This document shows positions 43,662-51,374 of a stretch of 64,000 nucleotides of DNA, piece after piece. Every line of letters starts with the position of its first letter. Position 1 is the stretch's first letter. Position numbers and translations under genes: made by a program. A model generated the notes under the pieces. The model did not search any database, was not told where the DNA came from, and was given only the letters and a program-made list of their open reading frames with translations. Where the stretch lies: assembly GCF_039521975.1 (NCBI RefSeq), contig NZ_BAAACZ010000009.1:310001-374000 (forward strand), given 5' to 3'. The stretch is from Alkalibacillus silvisoli (GTDB lineage: Bacteria; Bacillota; Bacilli; Bacillales; Alkalibacillaceae).

Positions 43662-44233
43662 ATGAAATTATGTTCTTTGCCAAATTTTAAAATTGATTCG
43701 ATGGGAAAGGTTTCAAGAGAGGTGTTGGATTTAGGGCTTCAAGATTTTCATCAAGTTGTAAAGTTTGTTCATGAACTGCCTTATGGTAGGACTACCGATC
43801 GGTCTGATTATCACCTAGTTTTAAGAGAAGGTAAAGGGACTTGTAGCACGAAGCATGCACTGCTTTCTGCGTTATGTATCGAGCAAAAGTACACGGTATT
43901 GAATTATATGCAGGTATTTACGAAATGAACGAAGCTAACACACCAGGTGTAGGTGGTGTGTTAGAGCAATTCGGGCTTCGTCCAATCCCAGAAGCTCATT
44001 GTTATTTAAAGTATAAGCATGAAAGGTATGACTTCACTAGATTTTGTGAGTCAGGTCATTCAAGCCTTCATATTATAAAAGAAGAAAATATATTACCAAA
44101 CCAAATTGGTGAATTTAAGGAGATATTCCATCGTTCATCCATACAAAATTGGCTACAAGATTATGAGTTGAGATCATTTCAATTAGAGGATATATGGAGC
44201 ATTCGAGAAGCATGCATTCAAGCGTTATCTTGA
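43662..44233 (+). pseudogene. transglutaminase-like gene with a frameshift
   Basis: Two frames make one protein. The first starts at ATG 43662 (GGAAGGG upstream) and contains ELPYGRTTDRSDYHLVLREG and GTCSTKHALLSALC, a transglutaminase-like cysteine context. It loses frame at 43881-43892 (GAGCAAAAGTACAC). The other frame continues VHGIELYAGIYEMNEANTP, then PIPEAHCYLKYKHERYDFTR with the expected His and Asp, to 44233. A one-base indel would restore about 190 residues. The family occurs as an uncharacterised protein in bacilli; function is unknown. Confidence 0.75.
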
Positions 44234-44267
44234 CGTATCCAGTATTTTAAAGAAATTGGATAATTAT

Positions 44268-44320
44268 CTCTAACGGGTTCTGTGGAGAGATGTGCTTCAA
44301 CTAACGTGAGCAGTTTAGTA
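44268..44320 (+). repeat. cassette-boundary repeat (alpha and beta boxes)
   Basis: Degenerate members of the repeat family: CTAACGGGTTCTGTGGAGAG (alpha, from 44270) and CAACTAACGTGAGCAGTTTA (beta, from about 44298) lie between the transglutaminase-like gene and the nucleotidyltransferase gene. Confidence 0.55.
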
Positions 44321-44357
44321 GAAGAAGCAAAAGAAGTTTCCGAAAGGGAGAGGTTAT

Positions 44358-45197
44358 GTGGATTTAAAAATATTAGCATCAGAAATAGCGAATATCTATC
44401 AACAAAACCCAAAAGTTGAAGCTGTTTTATTAGGAGGTTCCGTATCACGAAATTGGCAAGATGAACATTCGGATATTGAACTATTTATTTTATGGAAAGG
44501 AGCTCCTACTGACGAGGAAAGGAAGGCTGCAATCGTGAAATTAAATGGTAATATTATTGATTTTCACCCATATGAAGATGAGGAATGGTCAGAAACATAC
44601 ATAACTCAGGGAGTGAAATTAGAAATAAGTAATTTTCTAACAGAAACAATTAACAGAGTTATAAGTGATGTGATTATATCCTATGATACGGATTTAGATA
44701 AGCAATGTATCGTAGCTGCGGTTTATAACGGAGTTGCTCTCAGTGGTGATTCAGTTATTAATATTATGAAAGAGAAGGTAAGTAAATACCCTTATGAATT
44801 AAGTGTGGCTATGGTAAAGGAGAATATTTATTTAGGAAACAGATGGAATAATCGCGAGGCTTTACTTGAGCGTAAAGACTGGTTAATGCTTTATAAAGTT
44901 ATGGTGTCCGTTCAAACCAATTTAATGGGTATATTATTCGGATTAAACCGTCAGTTCGTACACCACCCAGCTTTTAAGTGGCAAAAACATACACTTAGTT
45001 CAATGGAAATCATTCCTGAAAATGTATCAAATCGCTTAGAGTCTATTTTTCTAAATGACCCAAAGGTTTCTATAAGAGAATTAGAAGTAATAATTAAGGA
45101 AATGTACGAACTAATACAATGTGAATATCCGCAAATAGATTTATCTTTAGTTCTTGATAAATCGTTATTTTTGAGACCAAAAAATGAAATGAAATAG
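44358..45197 (+). CDS. nucleotidyltransferase domain protein
   Basis: A 279-residue protein with an N-terminal polymerase-beta-type nucleotidyltransferase motif, LLGGSVSRNWQDEHSDIEL, holding the GS signature and paired acidic metal ligands (D-x-E). A helical C-terminal domain of about 150 residues (NRWNNREALLERKDWLMLYK) follows, like the helical part of aminoglycoside nucleotidyltransferases and DUF4037 proteins. GTG start with GGGAGAGG upstream. It could modify a small molecule such as an antibiotic, but no substrate can be assigned. Confidence 0.75.
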   Translation: MDLKILASEIANIYQQNPKVEAVLLGGSVSRNWQDEHSDIELFILWKGAPTDEERKAAIVKLNGNIIDFHPYEDEEWSETYITQGVKLEISNFLTETINRVISDVIISYDTDLDKQCIVAAVYNGVALSGDSVINIMKEKVSKYPYELSVAMVKENIYLGNRWNNREALLERKDWLMLYKVMVSVQTNLMGILFGLNRQFVHHPAFKWQKHTLSSMEIIPENVSNRLESIFLNDPKVSIRELEVIIKEMYELIQCEYPQIDLSLVLDKSLFLRPKNEMK

Positions 45198-45348
45198 AAA
45201 ACTTGCTAAGCTAAACCAGCTAATAGTTTGTCAACATTTTTCAATAAAAAGCTAAAAATATATGTGATATACTAAATTTGCGCATGCCAAATAACCTTCC
45301 CACATCTTGTGGTTGGAAGGTTTTGCTTTATTTGGTTAGATGTAGTTG

Positions 45349-46584
45349 TTATGCTGCATCTTGGAAAGTTGACTTACTTTTAAGTAAAGCATAAATCCAA
45401 TGTAAGAGTTTATTGACGCAAGCGATGATGGCTGCTCTATATGATTTTCCTTCGTCGCGTTTCTTATCGTAGTATTCTCTTAACCTTTTATTTCGCGGAA
45501 TAACGTCTTCGCTCGTTTTCTTCTTTCGAGCGTCTCGTATTCCGCATTGCACAGCCATATAAAGGGCGTGCCTGAGTCGGCTTGATCCTCTTTTGGTAAT
45601 TCGATTAACTGAGGCTGTAAATTTACCAGAAGCATAGACACTTGGATCAACGCCAGCGAATGCAACAAGTTTTTTAGGATGATTAAACCGATTGATTTCC
45701 CCAATTTCTGAAATGATTGTGGCGGCAATCTTTTCACCAATACCAGGGATCGATTGGATAATCTTATATTCTTCAATGTCTTTTGCAAGAGTATCTATTT
45801 CAGTGTTCAACTTGGATAGATGCCCTTGGTATTGAAGAATGAGTTGGATTAATAACTCTAAATTAAATAGATGACTTTGATATACATTACTTTGAAATGG
45901 ATTCTTTATTGCGGCGTCTCTTAGCTTTCGTGCCTTTTCTTCTGCCCATTTATTAGAACGACTCTTACATTGCGAAGCTATGGTATCGGTTATTTCGGCT
46001 TGAGTAGCACTTAAAACCGTTTCAGACGTTGGAAAAGTTAAGAGTGTCTGTAAGGATACTCTAGAATATAGGTCACCAAATACACCTCTATATTCAGGAA
46101 ATACTTGATCTAAAATCGATTGAAGCTGTAACTTGGTTTGAGCTGCTGTACTAGATAAACTTTCGTGCTGTCGTGTTAGATTACGAAGGTTTAAGAGTTG
46201 AACACCTCTTCTTCTATGAGGTTCCAATTCTTCCTTATAATAAAGCTCACACAGGTGATAAGCATCAATGGCATCCGTTTTGACTTTGCGTAAGCTTGAA
46301 CTTTTAGCTCGAAAGGCTATTAATGGATTCACCAAGATATATACATATTGATGTTCCTCTAAAAAATGAATAATCGGAGTATGGTAGTGTCCAGTTGATT
46401 CCAGCACAACCGAAGGTTTAACTCCTGTCTTTGATTCTATTTCCTCTAAGAACTTTAACAATTGATTCAGTCCATCTAGATCATGATGAATACTAAAACT
46501 CTTACGATAAGGCTTGCCTTTATCTAAGAATGCCTGAACCTGACTTTCCCCTTTGGCAACATCTAGACCAATAACTGGATTCAT
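45349..46584 (-). CDS. IS110 family transposase (DEDD/serine recombinase)
   Basis: A 411-residue IS110 recombinase, apparently complete. The N-terminal RuvC-like DEDD domain is visible as NPVIGLDVAKGESQ (Asp), PSVVLESTGHYHTP (Glu) and KVKTDAIDAYHLCELYY (two Asp). The C-terminal Tnp domain has QSIPGIGEKIAATIISEIG and FAGVDPSVYASGKF, whose serine is the predicted catalytic residue, followed by KRGSSRLRHALYMAV. ATG 46584 has GAGGAG 6 nt upstream; a longer frame runs to 46647 without a site. In this family a bridge RNA selects donor and target DNA. Confidence 0.93.
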   Translation of the reverse strand: MNPVIGLDVAKGESQVQAFLDKGKPYRKSFSIHHDLDGLNQLLKFLEEIESKTGVKPSVVLESTGHYHTPIIHFLEEHQYVYILVNPLIAFRAKSSSLRKVKTDAIDAYHLCELYYKEELEPHRRRGVQLLNLRNLTRQHESLSSTAAQTKLQLQSILDQVFPEYRGVFGDLYSRVSLQTLLTFPTSETVLSATQAEITDTIASQCKSRSNKWAEEKARKLRDAAIKNPFQSNVYQSHLFNLELLIQLILQYQGHLSKLNTEIDTLAKDIEEYKIIQSIPGIGEKIAATIISEIGEINRFNHPKKLVAFAGVDPSVYASGKFTASVNRITKRGSSRLRHALYMAVQCGIRDARKKKTSEDVIPRNKRLREYYDKKRDEGKSYRAAIIACVNKLLHWIYALLKSKSTFQDAA

Positions 46585-46589
46585 ACGAT

Positions 46590-46974
46590 TCTCCTCTCTA
46601 AAGTAATCAGATTTGTCGGTATCCCCTAAGGCTCCTTGTAACGTCATAGGTTCGCTTGTTAAACGGGATCAATGTCCCAACCAGCTTGAATCATGATTAT
46701 ACAAGTAGGGGGTGAACAGTTTAGCTAACGGGATCAAATTGAGAAGGAATAGACTTCTGCACGTTAATTAGAGCACACGCCATGTCGTTTGACATGGAGC
46801 CTCTGCGAACACGATTTCTTTGCCAGGAAACCAGCTTTAATAAATGACGCTGGCTTAGCCTTGAAAGGCTATCACGTTCACTTCTCCAAGTAAAACGCAG
46901 TGTTTTCCTATATTACTCAGATAGTCCCACGGGGGCTCCGTTCTACCCCGACTACCGTAATCATAAAACCTTAT
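46590..46974 (-). ncRNA. candidate IS110 bridge RNA region
   Basis: Non-coding stretch upstream of the transposase, the location of bridge RNA in IS110-group elements such as IS621. It contains compact hairpins: CCATGTC/GACATGG (46780-46797), CCAGC/GCTGG with a 13-nt loop (46831-46853), and TAGCCTT/AAGGCTA (46856-46871). The exact RNA ends and its guide loops were not resolved. Call rests on family knowledge plus visible structure. Confidence 0.45.
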
Positions 46975-47009
46975 AAAAAAAGGTCAACCAGAAATATCTG
47001 GCTAACCTT
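46975..47009 (-). terminator. Rho-independent terminator facing the IS
   Basis: On the minus strand AAGGTTAGCCAGA pairs over 13 bp (G-U allowed) with TCTGGTTGACCTT around TATT, then seven T residues follow. It would stop leftward transcription entering the element. Confidence 0.8.
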
Positions 47010-47013
47010 ATAT

Positions 47014-47040
47014 TACGAACGGGGGCGATTGTTTATCCCT
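47014..47040 (+). repeat. cassette-boundary repeat (alpha box)
   Basis: ACGAACGGGGGCGATTGTTT matches the alpha consensus of the accessory region and directly abuts the IS element, suggesting that insertion happened at or next to a cassette boundary. No clear beta box follows. Confidence 0.6.
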
Positions 47041-47119
47041 GCTTTCACTATTGTGACAGTTTACTTTAATAACCTTGTTTAATATTAAAGTTACTCGAGA
47101 AATTAATGGGGGAGTGTAC

Positions 47120-47671
47120 ATGACTGGAAAAGTAGTATGGAACAACGAAGAACTTTATGGTTGCGAGTACCTTAGAATAAGGAGTACAAACGAAAATATC
47201 ATTGTTCACAGTACAGTAATTTATGTAGATAACAGCAATGCTCATAATTTAAATTATAATGTTGAGTTAGATGAGCATTGGCTTACTAAGAAGTTTAATA
47301 TTGATGTTGAAAATGCAGATAGTTTAGAATTACATACTGACGGAAAGGGAAACTGGTTTAATGGTGGTGAAGAAATAATTGAGAAGCTTGAAGGTGCAGT
47401 TGACATAGATATTTCAGCTACTCCTTTTTCCAACTCTTTACCTATTAATAGAATAAATTGGAGTATTAATCAAACAGAACACTTTCATATGGTTTATGTA
47501 TCAATTCCTTCTTTAGAAACAAAAAAGGTACCCCAGTCTTATCAATATATTCGTAAGGAAAGTGAATTAAGATACTTCAAATACCGTTGTTATGATTATG
47601 AGACAATCATATGTGTTGACTCAAATGGGTTAGTTGTTGATTATCCAAATACATTTTGTAGGGTTCTATAG
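47120..47671 (+). CDS. putative glycolipid-binding protein (DUF1089-like)
   Basis: A 183-residue soluble protein. It begins GKVVWNNEELYGCEYLRI and has LELHTDGKGNWFNGGEE, then DIDISATPFSNSLPINR and a C-terminal LRYFKYRCYDYETIICVD, the order of conserved blocks in the putative glycolipid-binding (PF06475) family. ATG 47120 follows GGGGGAG. The biological role is unknown. It stands alone between cassette-boundary repeats. Confidence 0.75.
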   Translation: MTGKVVWNNEELYGCEYLRIRSTNENIIVHSTVIYVDNSNAHNLNYNVELDEHWLTKKFNIDVENADSLELHTDGKGNWFNGGEEIIEKLEGAVDIDISATPFSNSLPINRINWSINQTEHFHMVYVSIPSLETKKVPQSYQYIRKESELRYFKYRCYDYETIICVDSNGLVVDYPNTFCRVL

Positions 47672-47700
47672 TGTGCTTAACAAGTGACTCTAATTATTTA

Positions 47701-47770
47701 AATTAACTGTGCGATTGTTCAATAAGGTCAGTCTCTTCTTTAACTAACGAAGCAGGATTGTGGAATAAGG
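47701..47770 (+). repeat. cassette-boundary repeat (alpha and beta boxes)
   Basis: ATTAACTGTGCGATTGTTCA followed by ATAAGG (alpha, 47702-47727) and AACTAACGAAGCAGGATTGT followed by GGAATAAGG (beta, 47742-47770). The two boxes are direct, not inverted, relatives separated by only 14 bp. Confidence 0.7.
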
Positions 47771-47807
47771 AATTTGAACTGTTCAAGAATAGAGAGGGGA
47801 ATTTAAA

Positions 47808-48551
47808 ATGAGAATTTTTGATGCACATTTTCATATTATTGATTTTGATTTTCCTATTATTGAAAACCAAGGATATACACCACCGAGTTATGTTGTAACA
47901 GATTATCAAAATGAAACTACCGATTTGAATGTATTAGGTGGAGCGATTGTATCTGGTTCTTTCCAAGGCTTTGACCAAGACTACTTATTGAAAGCACTTA
48001 AACAAATGGGTCCAGCATTTTGTGGAGTAACACAATTGCCTTTTACTGTGACGGATGATGAAATTATAAGTTTACATAGCAGTGGAGTAAGGGCATTGCG
48101 ATTTAATATCAAACGAGGCGGTTCAGAAGATTTATCAAAACTCGATTACCTTGCAAGAAGAGTTTACGATTTAGTAGGGTGGCATAGTGAACTTTATATT
48201 GATGCAAAAGAGTTACCCGATATTGCACCGACTATAGAAAGATTACCTGCTATTTCAATTGACCATTTAGGATTAACTGGAGAGGGATTACCACATTTAT
48301 TAAAGCTGGTGGATAAAGGTGTTAGAGTTAAAGCCACTGGTTTTGGTCGTGTACAATTGAATATCGAGAATGCCTTAAAGTCCATTTACGATATTAACCC
48401 AGATGCTCTTATGTTCGGAACAGATTTACCATCTACAAGGGCGAAAAGACCTTTTGAATATGCCGATATCGAACTAATTCAGCGTCTATTTGAGGAAAAA
48501 TCTACCGATAAAATCTTGTATTCTAATGCTTTAAAATGGTACTTCAAGTAA
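47808..48551 (+). CDS. amidohydrolase family metal-dependent hydrolase
   Basis: A 247-residue TIM-barrel hydrolase of the amidohydrolase_2 group. The metal-binding HxH is near the N terminus (FDAHFHIIDFDFP), with later SIDHLGL (His) and LMFGTDLPSTRAKRPF (catalytic-site Asp). The overall pattern resembles lactonases such as LigI. It is compact compared with many members but appears complete. AGAGGGG precedes the ATG. Substrate unknown. Confidence 0.82.
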   Translation: MRIFDAHFHIIDFDFPIIENQGYTPPSYVVTDYQNETTDLNVLGGAIVSGSFQGFDQDYLLKALKQMGPAFCGVTQLPFTVTDDEIISLHSSGVRALRFNIKRGGSEDLSKLDYLARRVYDLVGWHSELYIDAKELPDIAPTIERLPAISIDHLGLTGEGLPHLLKLVDKGVRVKATGFGRVQLNIENALKSIYDINPDALMFGTDLPSTRAKRPFEYADIELIQRLFEEKSTDKILYSNALKWYFK

Positions 48552-48610
48552 TTCATTTACAATTATATTTATAATGAAATTTGTGAAGTTTGTAAGTGAG
48601 TGAGTACACT

Positions 48611-48750
48611 TAAAGTAACGGGTGGCAAGAGTTTAACAAGGCGCTCAAGAAGAAAATTATTCTTTTTTTGATACAATTACTGGAATATTATGTTAAAATT
48701 GGTGTGGAAGGTATTGAACTAATGAAGTAGGAAGAGTTGAATAAGGAATT
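48611..48750 (+). repeat. long cassette-boundary repeat, copy A
   Basis: Alpha box AGTAACGGGTGGCAAGAGTT-TAACAAGG, a spacer with TTGATACAATTACTGGAATA and TATTATGTTAAAATT, then the beta box TGAACTAATGAAGTAGGAAG-AGTTGAATAAGG. It shares the whole layout with copies B-E but is the most diverged in the terminator part (GCGCTCAAG...). Confidence 0.75.
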
Positions 48751-48783
48751 AAGTATTTTTCTAATATAGGGGGATGGATAACA

Positions 48784-49245
48784 ATGGAAAAGGAAATTAA
48801 CTTTAGAATAGCAGCAGAACAAGATTTGGATAAAATTGTTGAAATGCTTGCTGATGATGTCTTAGGTAGTAAGAGGGAAAGATACGAGCAACCCCTTCCA
48901 GATAGTTACATAAGAGCGTTCCAATCTATTACATCCGACCCAAACAATGAATTGGTTGTAGCATACCAAGGAGATGAAATTATTGGGGTTCAACAAATTA
49001 CCTTCACTCCTTATATAACGCATCAGGGAGGTTGGAGAGCTACCCTTGAAGGTGTAAGAACTTCATCTTCATCTCGTAGTAAAGGCATTGGGACTGAGCT
49101 CATTAAATGGGGAATTAACCGTGCAAAAGAACGTGGTTGTCAAATAGTACAGCTTACAACAGATAAAGAACGTCCAGATGCTTTGAGATTTTATGAAAAG
49201 TTAGGTTTTAAGGCAACACATGAAGGATTAAAAATTAAATTATAA
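48784..49245 (+). CDS. GNAT family N-acetyltransferase
   Basis: A 153-residue GNAT. Motif A is RSKGIGTELIKWGINRAKERG, preceded by the strand RATLEGVRTSS; motif B is VQLTTDKERPDALRFYEKLGF, the usual ending of drug- or amino-acid-acetyltransferase-like GNATs. A GGGGGATG site precedes the ATG. It stands alone between boundary repeats. Substrate unknown. Confidence 0.88.
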   Translation: MEKEINFRIAAEQDLDKIVEMLADDVLGSKRERYEQPLPDSYIRAFQSITSDPNNELVVAYQGDEIIGVQQITFTPYITHQGGWRATLEGVRTSSSSRSKGIGTELIKWGINRAKERGCQIVQLTTDKERPDALRFYEKLGFKATHEGLKIKL

Positions 49246-49251
49246 TATTTT

Positions 49252-49324
49252 CACTAACTGGGGGCGTTACTTGAATAAGGTTGAACATTCCTTGTTGAAC
49301 TAACGGGGCAAGATTACTTAAAAA
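49252..49324 (+). repeat. cassette-boundary repeat (alpha and beta boxes)
   Basis: CACTAACTGGGGGCGTTACT-TGAATAAGG (alpha, 49252-49280) and TTGAACTAACGGGGCAAGAT-TACTTAAAAAG (beta, from 49293), with a 12-bp spacer. Confidence 0.65.
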
Positions 49325-49377
49325 GAAAGTTCAATATTTAAATTAGTAAATAATTATTTTGAAAGGGGGAACTTTAT

Positions 49378-50055
49378 ATGGAAATTAAAACAATGACTTT
49401 ACAGACAGCAAAATTAACTGAAATGAAAGATTTTTATATTAAGCAATTAGGATTTATTTTGATAGAGGAAAACGACGACAGTTTTAGGTTTGCTGTCGGT
49501 AGTAGCGAATTAGAATTTACTTCAAATGGAGTAACAAAAAATCCTTACTACCATTTTGCCATCAATATTCCTTCAAATAAATTTATTGAAGCAAAAACAT
49601 GGATAAAGGAGAGAGTTAGTTTAAATTTAGAAGACGGACAAGATGAGGTTGATTTTACTCATTTACCTGCCCACGCTTTATACTTTGATGACCCATCTGG
49701 TAATGTGGTTGAGTTTATTTCAAGGCATTCAATGAAAACAGACCAAGACAAACCATTCTCAATAAAGAGTGTTCTAAATATAAGTGAAATAGGTGTGACA
49801 GTCAATGATGTATACAGTGCAGCGGGCGCTCTAAACAGAGTTGGTGTAACTGAACGGGATAATGAAGTCATAAATAAACAAAATCTTAATTTTATGGGGG
49901 ATAGAAAGACAGGCGTATTTATCATTTTGAATCAACCTGGTAGAAGATGGATTTTCTCAGAAAAACTTTCTAATATCTTTCCACTTTCAATCACGTTATC
50001 TAATAATAGTAAAATAGATGTTAATACGAACGGTGAGTTAAGTACAACAGCGTAA
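49378..50055 (+). CDS. VOC (glyoxalase/bleomycin-resistance) superfamily protein
   Basis: A 225-residue protein with two vicinal-oxygen-chelate modules. The first (about 1-118) shows TAKLTEMKDFYIKQLGF, HFAINIPSN and LYFDDPSGNVVEFIS with the terminal Glu ligand. The second (about 130-215, ISEIGVTVNDVYSAAGAL...FIILNQPGRRWIFSE) is weaker and lacks a clear second metal site. Similar two-module proteins are annotated as ring-cleavage dioxygenase-like, but no substrate can be inferred. GGGGG precedes the ATG. Confidence 0.82.
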   Translation: MEIKTMTLQTAKLTEMKDFYIKQLGFILIEENDDSFRFAVGSSELEFTSNGVTKNPYYHFAINIPSNKFIEAKTWIKERVSLNLEDGQDEVDFTHLPAHALYFDDPSGNVVEFISRHSMKTDQDKPFSIKSVLNISEIGVTVNDVYSAAGALNRVGVTERDNEVINKQNLNFMGDRKTGVFIILNQPGRRWIFSEKLSNIFPLSITLSNNSKIDVNTNGELSTTA

Positions 50056-50120
50056 AGGTGTTTTGATGGGAAAGGAAGTACCTTAATTGGGTTCCGTTAG
50101 CCCCAGTAGGTCTTGTTATG

Positions 50121-50250
50121 GTACTAACAGGGGCAAGAGTTTAACAAGGCGATCAAGAAAATTGGTCGTCTTTTTATTGGTACAATTATTGGAATATTAT
50201 GTTAACATTGGTGTAGAAGATATTGAACTTACGAAGCAGAAAAGTTTAAT
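50121..50250 (+). repeat. long cassette-boundary repeat, copy B
   Basis: Alpha box (50123-50149) ACTAACAGGGGCAAGAGTTT-AACAAGG, then the terminator GGCGATCAA/TTGGTCGTC with T run (50148-50175), the segment TTGGTACAATTATTGGAATA (50177-50196), TATGTTAACATT, and the beta box from 50225 (TGAACTTACGAAGCAGAAAA). 50146-50229 is identical over 84 bp to 53468-53551 in copy D. Confidence 0.85.
50148..50175 (+). terminator. terminator inside repeat copy B
   Basis: A 9-bp stem GGCGATCAA with TTGGTCGTC (two or three G-U pairs) around GAAAA, followed by TTTTT. It would end transcription of the VOC gene. Confidence 0.75.
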
Positions 50251-50293
50251 AGCCTCAAGATGAAAACTTTATTTAATTAAAGGGGAAATGTCC

Positions 50294-50653
50294 ATGAGAT
50301 ACCTGATATTGTTAACTCCATCAATAAATTGGAGAGAGGGTGTAGTCCTACATAATCAACCGTTTATGCCTGAACATGCTGTGTATGTTCAAACCGAATA
50401 TAATAAAGGAAATATAGTTTTAGCTGGACCATTTGGAGGTTCAACTGGAGGAGCAATAGTTATTGATGTTGCAAAGGAAGAGGATGTTATTAAATTCGTT
50501 GAAAATGACCCTACTGTTAAAAATGGTATCTTCAGTTATGAAATAAAGCAATGGGATTATAAAATGAGCAAAATTGAATATGAAAATCCAGGTTTTGACC
50601 AAGGATATATTGATTACAAACATAAGATTCAAAAAGAATTAGGGATTATTTAG
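50294..50653 (+). CDS. YciI family protein
   Basis: A 119-residue YCII-domain protein with the usual pattern RYLILLTPSINWREG, PEHAVYVQTEYNKGNIVLAGPFGG (conserved His-Asp/Glu pocket region), GGAIVIDVAKEEDVIKFVENDP and YEIKQWD. ATG 50294 was preferred over the ATG at 50288, which is too close to AAAGGGGA. YciI proteins are often small-molecule isomerase- or dehydrochlorinase-like; role here is unknown. Confidence 0.82.
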   Translation: MRYLILLTPSINWREGVVLHNQPFMPEHAVYVQTEYNKGNIVLAGPFGGSTGGAIVIDVAKEEDVIKFVENDPTVKNGIFSYEIKQWDYKMSKIEYENPGFDQGYIDYKHKIQKELGII

Positions 50654-50667
50654 GATGTTTCCAATTC

Positions 50668-50802
50668 AAGTAACGGTGCAAGCGTTTAAGCAAGGCGGTC
50701 ATTAAGTTGATCGTATATTTAATTCTGGTTGATAAAATATTGGAATATTTTGTTAACATTAAATTAGAAGTTTTTGAGCTAACGAGAGGAGTTTTGTTCA
50801 AG
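50668..50802 (+). repeat. long cassette-boundary repeat, copy C
   Basis: Diverged copy: AAGTAACGGTGCAAGCGTTT-AAGCAAGG (alpha), GCGGTCATTAAGTTGATCGT (degenerate hairpin), ATTGGAATATTTTGTTAACA, and TGAGCTAACGAGAGGAGTTT (beta). Divergence implies that it is older than copies B, D and E. Confidence 0.7.
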
Positions 50803-50821
50803 AAAGAAAGGATGTTTAAAA

Positions 50822-51295
50822 GTGGAAATACGCAATGTGAGAAGTTCTGACTATAACGTAATCTCACCTTTGATTAACGAATGGTGGGGCGGAAGGCAAA
50901 TGTCCGATATGTTACCTAAGTTATTCTTTGTTCATTTTAATAATACAAGTTTTATTGCTGAAAAAGATGGTGAAATTGTTGGATTTTTAATTGGCTTTCT
51001 GTCTCAATCTGATACGGATGTTGCATACATACATTTTGTTGGAGTTAATCCAGAGTACCGTAAAAACCAAATTGGAAAGCAACTTTATAATGAATTTTTC
51101 AATGTGGTAAAAAAGAATAATAGAAATGCTGTTCGTGCTGAAACTTCACCAGTAAACAAGGTTTCAATTGCTTATCATACCAAGATGGGATTTCATATTG
51201 ACAAAGGTGACAAAGAAGTTGATGGAGTATCTGTATTTTCCGATTACGATGGAAAAAATCAAGATAGGGTATTGTTTATTAAGAGAATTGTTTAA
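50822..51295 (+). CDS. GNAT family N-acetyltransferase
   Basis: A 157-residue GNAT. It shows YIHFVGVNPEYRKNQIGKQL (motif A with the CoA pyrophosphate loop, here NQIGKQ) and AVRAETSPVNKVSIAYHTKMGF (motif B). The GTG start has GAAAGGA upstream. The N-terminal SPLINEWWGGRQMSDMLPKLF is shared with a common Bacillus GNAT group. No close relation to the other GNATs in the array is evident. Substrate unknown. Confidence 0.86.
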   Translation: MEIRNVRSSDYNVISPLINEWWGGRQMSDMLPKLFFVHFNNTSFIAEKDGEIVGFLIGFLSQSDTDVAYIHFVGVNPEYRKNQIGKQLYNEFFNVVKKNNRNAVRAETSPVNKVSIAYHTKMGFHIDKGDKEVDGVSVFSDYDGKNQDRVLFIKRIV

Positions 51296-51374
51296 AACTC
51301 ATTCTTGCTGTGCTAAAGGGCGCATCAGACTTCTGTAGTAAAATTATATAAGAACATCACAGGAGAGATATTAA

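Larger units (their letters stand above)
45200..47012 (-). mobile_element. IS110-family insertion sequence (approximate ends)
   Basis: A transposase gene on the minus strand with long non-coding flanks interrupts the row of plus-strand accessory genes. IS110 elements lack terminal inverted repeats, so the ends are estimates: the left side lies between the nucleotidyltransferase stop and 45348, the right side before the cassette-boundary motif at 47014. The left flank holds a hairpin (AACCTTCC...GGAAGGTT, about 45293-45323). The approximately 430-bp region upstream of the transposase start is where IS110-group elements encode their bridge RNA. Confidence 0.8.

Noticed and set aside
46900..47082. 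60-codon plus-strand frame at the IS right end
   Set aside because: No ribosome-binding site, runs through the terminator hairpin and an alpha box; it lies in the probable bridge-RNA flank.
48611..48750. Classical integron attC site
   Set aside because: TTTAACAAGGCGCTCAAG and GTTGAAT resemble attC outer boxes, but the inner boxes do not form the needed inverted pairing and no integron integrase is present, so only cassette-like is claimed.
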